A stretch of DNA of 40,265 nucleotides from IMG/VR virus record IMGVR_UViG_3300023202_000211, positions 1 to 40,265 of that record. One strand, given 5' to 3'. The stretch is from a virus. The position numbers were made by a program, and so were the translations under genes. Below are positions 9,411 to 17,300 of the stretch, piece after piece; position 1 is the stretch's first letter, and every line of letters begins with the position of its first letter. Below the pieces are notes generated by a model. That model did not search any database. It saw nothing but the letters and a program-made list of their open reading frames with translations, and was not told the origin of the DNA.

Positions 9411-10070
9411 ATGGTTTATCCTCATACACAATCCATACTAGAAGATGCGGGCCGTAACGTAACACGTACTGCGGTGTCCACTCAGATTATCATCCAAGTT
9501 GATGGTAATCCGATTGGTGCTATCAAGACTCTTGGCATTAACGAGAATCGTAGCATTAAGATGATTGACGAAGTCGGAACCGATGGCCACATCGACTCCG
9601 TTCCAGATAAGTCAACAGATATCGAGGGTGATTGCAAGAGAACTCGTTTCGACGGGCTTCGAATTGCATCTGCGTTCTCTCGCGGATATGTCCATGCAGC
9701 AGCTCAAAGAATTCCATTTGACATTGTCATCCTGGATATCTTTGCAGCAGATGAGGATGATGCTGATGGGTTCAATGCCGCAGACAATGTTATCACAACC
9801 GTTATCAAGAACGTTTGGATTTCCAAGATTGGTGTGAACTACTCTTCAGATGACTTCGTCATTGTTGAAGACATGGGCTGGAAGGCAGAGCGTATCTTCT
9901 CATACCTCGGCCAGGGCAACTCCTCCGTTCCATCCGCAGCAGCGGCACGCCAGATTCCAATTATCGATGACGATCCATTTGAGCGTCAGGCAGATATCGG
10001 TGAGCGCCGAGGTGCTCTTGATGCTGCAGGCCTTATCAACGTGGTTGATTCGATAGTAGGAACTCCATAA
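9411..10070 (+). CDS. Tail tube protein
   Basis: 219 residues, just downstream of the sheath, with AGGTGA (9402-9407) as ribosome site before ATG 9411. Size, position and composition (beta-rich with STQIIIQVDGNPIGAIKTL, IASAFSRGYVHAAAQ, and VWISKIGVNYSSDDFVIVEDMGW) match myovirus tail tube proteins, which stack as hexameric rings to make the DNA conduit inside the sheath. Sheath and tube are translated from the same transcript, as expected for proteins made in large equal amounts. It has no DGY tripeptide. Identification rests on synteny and general fold pattern rather than on a single diagnostic motif. Confidence 0.85.
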   Translation: MVYPHTQSILEDAGRNVTRTAVSTQIIIQVDGNPIGAIKTLGINENRSIKMIDEVGTDGHIDSVPDKSTDIEGDCKRTRFDGLRIASAFSRGYVHAAAQRIPFDIVILDIFAADEDDADGFNAADNVITTVIKNVWISKIGVNYSSDDFVIVEDMGWKAERIFSYLGQGNSSVPSAAAARQIPIIDDDPFERQADIGERRGALDAAGLINVVDSIVGTP

Positions 10071-10109
10071 CATAAAAGCACAATCTCTTGATATAGTGCC
10101 TGAATAGAC

Positions 10110-10135
10110 AAGCCCTCTGCACGTCCAGGGGGTTT
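10110..10135 (+). terminator. Attenuator-like hairpin between tube and chaperone genes
   Basis: A 10-bp stem (10110-10119 with 10126-10135, including two G-U pairs) with a 6-base loop, followed by GTTCT. It lies 40 bases after the tube stop and ends 15 bases before the chaperone ATG. The short U-poor tail suggests partial termination, which would lower expression of chaperones and tape measure relative to sheath and tube. Confidence 0.5.
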
Positions 10136-10150
10136 GTTCTATGGAGGTTT

Positions 10151-10897
10151 ATGACTAAGATTGAGAGTTCTATTGGCCAGTCGAGCGTTCGTGGTAATGC
10201 ACCACGGCGCTTTACTGTTTCTGATGAGAGTGCAGATACTCAAAGCGCTCAAAAAGAGCGTCAGGGGTTTAACACGCCCGAGGGGCGTATGAGAGCTGCT
10301 CAGGCCGCAGCAGCACAGGCAGCCCAGGCAGCTCCCCAACAAGAGCTGTCACAAGCTGAGGTGATGGCTCGTAGAGCCCAGGCTCAGTTCAAAGACGAGC
10401 AAGTTCAGTATCGATCTACTCAAGACGCTCGGCGTCGAGTGGATATTCTTACTGGATTGGGTCGTAAAACCAAAGATGTGCCTATTGAATTAGAAGGACA
10501 GCACGTAGTTATCACTCTGAGGACTCTCAAGACTTTTGAACAGACTATGTTGGCCCAGGTGATTGAGCAAGCAGAGCGCGTGCAGATATCTGAAACAATC
10601 ACTGTGTTTTCTCCTACCTCTGCGCACAGGGTTCGTCTTGAAGCACTGACCCATTCTGTCTTTTTGATTGATGGCCAGGACATAGATCTTGTACTAGGCA
10701 CTTACAATTCACCTTATGAGTCTCAACTTGAGGCTCGTCAGATGCTTATCTCCGAAATGGACGGGGCTCTGACTGAACACCTCTATTCAAAGTACCAAGA
10801 GCTATCAAAGGAAACCCAGGATGGTTATGCTCCGAAGACTGCAGCGCAAGCTGAGGAGGTGGTTGATACCATTCGAAAAAGCGGTCAGGACTCCTGA
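10151..10897 (+). CDS. Tail assembly chaperone, short form (upstream frame)
   Basis: 248 residues between the tube and tape measure genes, the fixed position of tail assembly chaperones (lambda G/GT, P2 E/E'). GGAGG (10143-10147) precedes the ATG by three bases. The N-terminus is disordered and Ala/Gln-rich (residues 55-75). The folded part follows: residues 105-130 (DVPIELEGQHVVITLRTLKTFEQ) and a helical C-terminus that includes one DGY at 224-226. Chaperones of this type coat the tape measure until the tube polymerises and are absent from the virion. The frame ends at UGA 10895-10897 inside the sequence GAC UCC UGA U, and a second frame, open without a stop from 10773, continues to 11228. 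This is the standard layout for a frameshifted long form. Assignment is by position and architecture. Confidence 0.75.
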   Translation: MTKIESSIGQSSVRGNAPRRFTVSDESADTQSAQKERQGFNTPEGRMRAAQAAAAQAAQAAPQQELSQAEVMARRAQAQFKDEQVQYRSTQDARRRVDILTGLGRKTKDVPIELEGQHVVITLRTLKTFEQTMLAQVIEQAERVQISETITVFSPTSAHRVRLEALTHSVFLIDGQDIDLVLGTYNSPYESQLEARQMLISEMDGALTEHLYSKYQELSKETQDGYAPKTAAQAEEVVDTIRKSGQDS

Positions 10898-11228
10898 TCA
10901 CCAGTTCATAAGATGGCTCATGAAAACCTTCAGGGAACTCCCTGACAGTAACTTCTATGAGCGCATAAATCCGTATTTAAAGGTGTGGTTGTATGAAAGC
11001 TGGCTTCATGAACGAGAGTTAGAGATTGAAACCTTACGCAACCAGGCAATTTTGATTGGCTCATTCTTCAATCCTGAAGCTGCTCAGAAGATGATCAAGG
11101 ATGAAAATCCAGACTTTGTCACAACTGATCTCGATGAAACTTCTGCAATGGTTAGGGAAAGCATCCTTGAACAGGAGCGCGAAAACAAGAAGGGCAAGAA
11201 ACGTAAAAAGCGTAAGGTTGTTGAATAA
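10821..11228 (+). CDS. Tail assembly chaperone, frameshift extension (downstream frame)
   Basis: This frame is +1 relative to the preceding chaperone frame. The first in-frame ATG (10821) lies deep inside the upstream gene and has no spaced Shine-Dalgarno; ATG 10920 also lacks one. Entry by ribosomal frameshifting near 10892-10897 is therefore the likeliest expression route, giving a fusion of about 358 residues in which Ser248 is followed by DHQFIRWLMKTFRELP. The extension holds a helical segment (NPYLKVWLYESWLHERELEIE) and a highly basic tail (KKGKKRKKRK) that could contact the acidic tape measure during assembly. Its stop overlaps the tape measure ATG as TAATG. A -2 shift would reach the same frame and cannot be excluded. 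Independent initiation is the alternative. Confidence 0.7.
   Translation: MVMLRRLQRKLRRWLIPFEKAVRTPDHQFIRWLMKTFRELPDSNFYERINPYLKVWLYESWLHERELEIETLRNQAILIGSFFNPEAAQKMIKDENPDFVTTDLDETSAMVRESILEQERENKKGKKRKKRKVVE
10885..10945 (+). other. Putative +1 programmed frameshift signal (UCC-UGA-U shifty stop)
   Basis: The last codons of the upstream chaperone are GAC UCC UGA followed by U. UCC UGA U is the site used for +1 shifting by eukaryotic ornithine decarboxylase antizyme, and a related CCC-UGA is used by Listeria phage PSA. An SD-like AGGA (10887-10890) lies one base before UCC, recalling the close upstream SD that drives +1 shifting in bacterial prfB. The site is itself a palindrome (TCAGGA C TCCTGA, 10885-10897). 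A similar stem (TCAGGG AACT CCCTGA, 10930-10945) lies 32 bases downstream. Confidence 0.65.
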
Positions 11229-13360
11229 TGGCAGAGATCTCACTTGAAATGCTAGAGAAACTTCAGGGACAGGTTGATTGGCCTGGTCTTGATGCTTTGG
11301 TAAAAGGGCTAAAAGACTCTGGTCAGTCAGCTATTGAATTCTCAGAGATCATTAATAACATTAAACCATCCGGTGCTTTTCTCGAAACTTTAGGAAAGAT
11401 CAATACACAGTTAGAGAAGAGTGCTGCCTTGGGCCTAAAGCTTGGCTCAGACATGGCTGACAGTTTATTAAGGGCAACTGGAGCTGGTGATTTAGCATCT
11501 GCTAACATGGAAGTGTTAGGAGTAAAAACAGCCCTAGCATTTGAACCATTGATAGGTGTTATACCAAAGTCCATTGATGGACTTGGGCAAATTGGTAAGG
11601 CTGGTGTAACGGCGGGCGCTCAAATCGAAAGCTCCTTCACCAAGCTTGAACCAGTTTTTTCAAAAGTCTTTGGTAAAATTCCTGGTGGCAAGCAAATGCT
11701 TGCACTAAAGGAGCAAAGTACCCAAGGTGCAGCGGCTGCGTTTTCTTATCAAAGAAGTATTGTTGCGTTATCTGCTGCTCAAGGTCGCCTAAGTAATGTG
11801 GTAGATGAGAGCACAGGTAGATTCGTAGATCTTAATAGTTCTTACGATGACATGATTGGTTTGACCTACAAGTCTGCTCAGGCTACTGGTCAGAGCGTAG
11901 AGTCCATGACAGGGTTAGCAACTCAGCTAGGAACTATTCCTGGAGCTATGAGTGATCCTATTGAGCTTGTTGGTAAAAGCATGAATCAATTGGTTGCTGT
12001 ATCTCAGCTGGCAACTGGTTTCATGATGGATCAATCCGTTGTCGCTAAGCAGCTTGGAGATATGTACACTAACCTTGGGGTGAGTGGTGAAGATGCATTC
12101 CTATCACTTTCAAATGTATATGAGCAGGCGGGTGATTCTAAACTGAGATTTGAGGCTTTTAACTCCACAGTAATGGAAATTGCCGAGTCCTTTAAGATAA
12201 TGGGCGACAATACAGAGGCCGCTACCAATATTGTTAAATCTTTTGATCTTGCATTTACAGACAGCAACATTAGCCCAGCCGCTATGCAAAGTGTAATCTC
12301 TGGTCTTACTGCTGGTGTTCAGCAGATGAGCACAGCAACTGCTTCGTTCGTCTCTGCTCAGACAGGTGGTCCAGGTGGTCTTGCAGGGGGCCTTCAAATT
12401 GAGTTCTTGAAGCAGGAAGGCAAGGCTGATGAGATCATGGTTAGAACCATGGAGGCTCTTCAGAATCAATTTGGTGGTGATGCATTAACTCTTAAAAATG
12501 TTAACGAAGACGCATCGCTAGCATCAGAGTTCTTTAAGCAACGACAGTTTATCCAGAACTTTCTTGGTGTTGGCCAGGAGCAAGCTAATAGAGCTTTAGA
12601 AGCTATGCAGTCTGGTGCTGTTGATATGATGGCAAATGCTGTTGGGAGAGAAGACGGTCTTATTGGCCAAAGCACTGCGCTTGATAGGGCAACTGACAGA
12701 GGTGCTGCTGAACAGCTTAGAACGTTAGATCCTATGATTGGTTTGCAGCAGGATTTTGAACTCTCCAGAGCCGTTCAGAACAAGCAATATGCTACAGCTC
12801 AGCAAGCACTTACTCAGCATATGGCTGCCACTGATCATCTGTCAAAGATAGCAGATGGTTCGGATAAGTACGCTGCAATGTATGGAGATACTCCGCCAGC
12901 TGCTTACAACGAATTCAAACCAGAAAATGAAATACAAGATAGGATTGATGATGTTAAGAGCCTGTTTGGTACGCTTATGGATGTTAGTGGGGCCACTGGA
13001 GAGGGTGGGGGTGGTATTGGTTCTTTTCTTAACATGTTAAGGGGTAAGAAAGAAAAAACCGATGAAGCCGGGATATTAGCAGAACCAGTGGGAGCCAGAG
13101 TGGGAACTACTGCAGGTCGTCCCACACTGCCCGGTGAGCGTGGTCCGGTAGAGACAGCCCCAGCTGTGTTTGGAGCAAATGTAGTCCAGCCTAGGGCTGG
13201 TGGAACAGAAGCTGGTGGTGTTCCGGACTTCGAATCCATTCCGCTTCAATTAACATCTGAACCTGTACGGGTTCAGGTTGAACTTGGACAGCCTTTCAAC
13301 CAGACGGTCGAAGGCATTGTTGACACACATCTGCAGAGACAGGTCGCACGAGGTGGGTGA
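11228..13360 (+). CDS. Tail tape measure protein
   Basis: 710 residues, immediately after the chaperones and overlapping their stop as TAATG. The sequence is largely helical with long Ala/Gly/Ser/Gln-rich stretches and hydrophobic helices (for example VKTALAFEPLIGVIPKSIDGLG, then AAAAFSYQRSIVALSAAQGRLS), as in tape measure proteins, which set tail length by spanning the tube and are later ejected. The C-terminal 110 residues change to Pro/Gly-rich, poorly structured sequence, perhaps the end that meets the hub. By the family rule of about 0.15 nm per residue it would specify a tail near 100 nm (inference). No peptidase or lysozyme motif was seen and there is no DGY. It is short for a tape measure of such a large baseplate. 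Confidence 0.75.
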   Translation: MAEISLEMLEKLQGQVDWPGLDALVKGLKDSGQSAIEFSEIINNIKPSGAFLETLGKINTQLEKSAALGLKLGSDMADSLLRATGAGDLASANMEVLGVKTALAFEPLIGVIPKSIDGLGQIGKAGVTAGAQIESSFTKLEPVFSKVFGKIPGGKQMLALKEQSTQGAAAAFSYQRSIVALSAAQGRLSNVVDESTGRFVDLNSSYDDMIGLTYKSAQATGQSVESMTGLATQLGTIPGAMSDPIELVGKSMNQLVAVSQLATGFMMDQSVVAKQLGDMYTNLGVSGEDAFLSLSNVYEQAGDSKLRFEAFNSTVMEIAESFKIMGDNTEAATNIVKSFDLAFTDSNISPAAMQSVISGLTAGVQQMSTATASFVSAQTGGPGGLAGGLQIEFLKQEGKADEIMVRTMEALQNQFGGDALTLKNVNEDASLASEFFKQRQFIQNFLGVGQEQANRALEAMQSGAVDMMANAVGREDGLIGQSTALDRATDRGAAEQLRTLDPMIGLQQDFELSRAVQNKQYATAQQALTQHMAATDHLSKIADGSDKYAAMYGDTPPAAYNEFKPENEIQDRIDDVKSLFGTLMDVSGATGEGGGGIGSFLNMLRGKKEKTDEAGILAEPVGARVGTTAGRPTLPGERGPVETAPAVFGANVVQPRAGGTEAGGVPDFESIPLQLTSEPVRVQVELGQPFNQTVEGIVDTHLQRQVARGG

Positions 13361-13368
13361 GGTAACTT

Positions 13369-14316
13369 ATGGTTGATGCATTAGAAACGATTAACAATAG
13401 AGTAGACCAGGCATACCAGAATGCGAAGATTAGAGTTCGTGGTGGTGGCGAGGATATTCCGGGGTTTAGCACTGGAGCAACTCCCTCTGCAAATGGAACA
13501 AATGTAAGGCAAGCAAGTATTCCAAACCGTCGTCTGGCAAGTGCCACCCGCAACATGGTGCGCTGGTTCCTTCCAGAAACCGGCATAGTGGAGATGTACG
13601 TTAACCCTCAGAACATCAAGTACATGCGCAAGAAGCATATCCCTGAGCCAACCAGGACTCGCGGAGGATACCTTATTCAGTATTGGGGCGAGGAGCTTGG
13701 TAAATTATCTATCTCAGGAACCACAGGATCGTCTGGCGTAGAGGGTATCAACGTTCTTGATGAGATATACAGAACCGAGCAGGTTTCTATGGATCCTTTA
13801 GCCTTAGCTATTGGGGCAAACAGAGATCGTCAAGCACAAGCAAATCTTACTGGTAGTTTTGGCGATTTCGCCAATAACTTTGTAGCTGGCGCTGTAGACT
13901 CTTTGTTTGATTCCGTAGATAACATTATCAATACAGGAAATGTAGATCCGCTTATTCCAAAACCAACTCTTGCATCTATTGCTTTTCAAGTTGAAATGTA
14001 TTGGTCAGGATGGGTATTCAGAGGATACTTCACATCATTCAATGTTACTGAGAAGGCTGATGCTATTGGTTTGTTTGACTATGATATGGAATTTACAGTG
14101 ACCCAGAGAAGAGGCCAACGTAATAACTTCTTCCCATGGCATCGAAGTGCGGTCAATGGTCCATCTAATTCGGATCCTGCTTTTGGTACGCCATACTCGT
14201 TTTCCAATCTTAAGGATCCCATTCCTCGTCGTAACATCGACCAAGATGCTTTATCTAGGCTGCGAAGGCAGGCTACCAGTATTGATAATGCTCTGCAGAG
14301 CTACCGAGCGGTGTGA
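13369..14316 (+). CDS. Tail/baseplate hub-associated protein
   Basis: 315 residues between tape measure and hub, start supported by GAGGT upstream. Residues about 60-130 contain VRWFLPETGIVEMYVNPQNI, then RGGYLIQYWGEELGKLSISGTTGSSG, a pattern typical of phage tail-end proteins linking tube to baseplate (the position of T4 gp53/gp54 or Bacillus XkdP-like proteins). Residues about 200-250 contain FQVEMYWSGWVFRGYFTSFNVTEKAD, a beta-rich segment also met in such hub-proximal proteins. The C-terminus is Pro/Arg-rich. Exact family cannot be fixed by eye; a LysM-type peptidoglycan domain is not evident. It probably forms part of the ring between tube and hub. Confidence 0.55.
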   Translation: MVDALETINNRVDQAYQNAKIRVRGGGEDIPGFSTGATPSANGTNVRQASIPNRRLASATRNMVRWFLPETGIVEMYVNPQNIKYMRKKHIPEPTRTRGGYLIQYWGEELGKLSISGTTGSSGVEGINVLDEIYRTEQVSMDPLALAIGANRDRQAQANLTGSFGDFANNFVAGAVDSLFDSVDNIINTGNVDPLIPKPTLASIAFQVEMYWSGWVFRGYFTSFNVTEKADAIGLFDYDMEFTVTQRRGQRNNFFPWHRSAVNGPSNSDPAFGTPYSFSNLKDPIPRRNIDQDALSRLRRQATSIDNALQSYRAV

Positions 14317-14329
14317 TATATCGTGAGGT

Positions 14330-17300
14330 ATGGGCTTTCTCTCTGACTTAGGTGGGGTACTGAACGATCAGTTTGGTATCGGCGAAAATACAACACATTC
14401 TCTTGATTCCGAGTACGCACAATATGGTAATCTTGGTGACTTTGCTGATAGAATAGATAAGACAGCTGAACGATCTTACATTGAGGATGGGTTCATAAGA
14501 AACCTGCGTCCACGTTCCAGGTCTGTACTATTTCAGCAGCCAGATATTTATGTTGTAGTCAAAAAGAGAATGTTCTCTACCTTGGATGATAATGTTCGTC
14601 TTGACATTTTAGAAGAGAAAGAGCGCATTCTTGTAGCTGCCTCTAAACGTTTGTTTCAGAACAAGTGCCGAGTCATCCAAGCATATGAGCGCTTAACAAA
14701 GATGGAACGTTTGTCTTTCGACTCTGAGCGTTTCAATACCTTTCTTGGCCCAAGCTTTTTGAACCTACTAGACAGTGGCAGCATCTTTGGGCTGTTTGAT
14801 CTTGGAGGTTCGACAAAAAGTGCGATAGATACTTTACGCAGAGTTGTTTCTTATGCAGAGCCGGGTGAGCTAACTAACTGGACGAATAATGATTTTGATG
14901 CGGTGTTTGCAGATACTCTTGGTGAGGGTCCGGGAACCTTTGAATTAACAAGTGTTGCATCTGTAAACACCACAGTAAGTACTGATTGGGGTGGTGGTGA
15001 GGCTAGGCTTACCATAGAAGATCCTTACAATTTAATGACGATTACTGAGCGTGATATCGATCAGGCTATTTCTGATATTGCTAATCCAACAAGAACGGGC
15101 GACTTCTTCAAGTTCACAATGAATGAACTTGGTAATCTTATTTCAGAATTAAAGTCTGAGCTAGCTGTAGTTCGTGGGTCTCGTGGTGCTTCACAGATTA
15201 GTTTTAGATTATCTCCGGGCACGCTTTTGTCTAAGCGTGTAAGGGCTATTCTAGATGGAGAAGGTGCTGAAATTAAGTTTGAATATTCAACAGGAGTTCA
15301 AGGTGCCTTGGAGGGTTCTGAGAGCGTAACGAACTTTGGTGATGTGGCCTCTTCTGTAGACTCTGCATTCTCAACAGGATCCGTAGAAGTTGATCCTCGA
15401 TTTATTCGTGGAAATGATCCCATAGATATCGACGAGAACAACCAGCTAAGTTCTAGTGAGCTTTCTATCTTCACTCAAATCATTGCTAATACATTTAATC
15501 TCCTGGCTCAGCGTCAAACTTCTCAAAGAGAACAAAAGACATTGAATGCCGAGTTAAATTATACGCGCAACAGAATGCGTCTATTCTTCAATGGGAAATA
15601 CATCATTCAGCCTCTTGATCAGATTAGTATCTTCATGACCTCTAGAACTAATGAAGACGGCCAGCAGCCAGGAGGTTTTCAGAAGCAGCAAAATCAAGCT
15701 GGTGTTCAAGTTGGTCAGGCGTTTGATACTTTACTTACCAACATCAATGGAGCTATTCAAGATCTTTCAAGCTCTTTCTCTGTGGGCGATGATGGTGGAA
15801 TCAATGGCAACCTATCTTTTGATGATATTGAAAGGTTAAACATTGTTGGTCCGCACATGCCTAAATGGTTGTGGCGACAGTTCAAACCAGATATCACCAA
15901 TCAACCAACTGGTCCGTGTATCTTCTCTGGTATTGTTGGTAAGCAAAACCAAGGTGTCACTGGCTCCTGGGAGAATGGAAAGTGGACTGTAAGCTTGTCT
16001 TGCGAGGATAACTCTGGATACTTCAACAAAGGACAGGTTAACTTCAAACCAGCTGCTGATGTTTTTAACTCTAGCATCTATGACCCGCTTACCCCATTTG
16101 ATGTAAGTTTTGATGCATCAACAGGCGCTCCAATTACCAACCTCAATGCTGGTGACTTCCCACCGCTTTTGCCTGAGAACCAGAAGCTTCTTCAAAGTGG
16201 TATTGCTACATTTAGATCTGGTCCTAATAGGGGCGGTGTGGCTAACGAAACAAACTACAAAAATCGTACTGATGAATTCTCATTTGAAGATTTTCGTCGT
16301 GTTCTACACAACCCTGAAGGTATGGTTTACCGATGGAAGCAGGGCATTCAAACACTGACATTTACATCCAGGCCGCAACCACAAACTTCCATTGATCAGG
16401 AACGTGCTGTTCTTTTAACGGAGCAGCCATTTGCTGGTCAAGATGTGATGAATGTAATATCACTGCTCATTACAGGTCAACCATATGATTATGGAAACTT
16501 CTTGAAGGCAGCGATTGAGAATGGAAACTCTCAGGGCGTTAAGAAAGATGATGTTACCAACATATCTGCGACGGCCACATTCATTCAGGGTCTTATTTCT
16601 GATCTAGAAAAGCAGAATGCTATTTGGGGTAATTTCATTCCGTACAAGAAGTTAACAATGAACCCGGCGATTGACAAATTCATTGCTGAGACATCTATTG
16701 CCAGTGTTACTTTGAATCAGAAAATTCGCCAGAAGATTTCGGAAAGAGCAAAGGCAGAAGATGAGCTAATGCTTCTAAACCTTGGTGGGAATGTTTCAAG
16801 ATCTGACTTTAGACACGATGAACAGGGCCGTCTTATTCCTAATAATGAAACTCTTGATACGAATGGTCTTGGTGCTCCAATTCAAACACGAGTCAACGCA
16901 CTCTCTCAGGAGATTGCAAACTTACAGAAGGAGTTTGATGAAACCATCAACAATTCTTTAGCTAATAATCCAGATGTTGGCATAACTCTTATTGGTAATG
17001 AGGTTGACAGAGACCCATCACTTACCTCTCTAAATGACACAAAGGATAATGTTGCTCAACGTCAACGAAATGAGTTAGAACTTCGCAAGCGTTTGTTCAG
17101 AAATACAGCTCGTAGATATTGGCAGGTCCGAGCTAATGAAGATAAGAACCTGTTCATTGTTGATGATCAATATGATAGAAACTTTGATATTCAAGCATTT
17201 AGTAGGGCTTTGGCTGCAGCGAACTCTATTGAAACATTCAATTCTCAGTATTCAACTGTTGGTGAAAAGATTGAGAACGTAGCTAAAATTTTAGGGCTTG

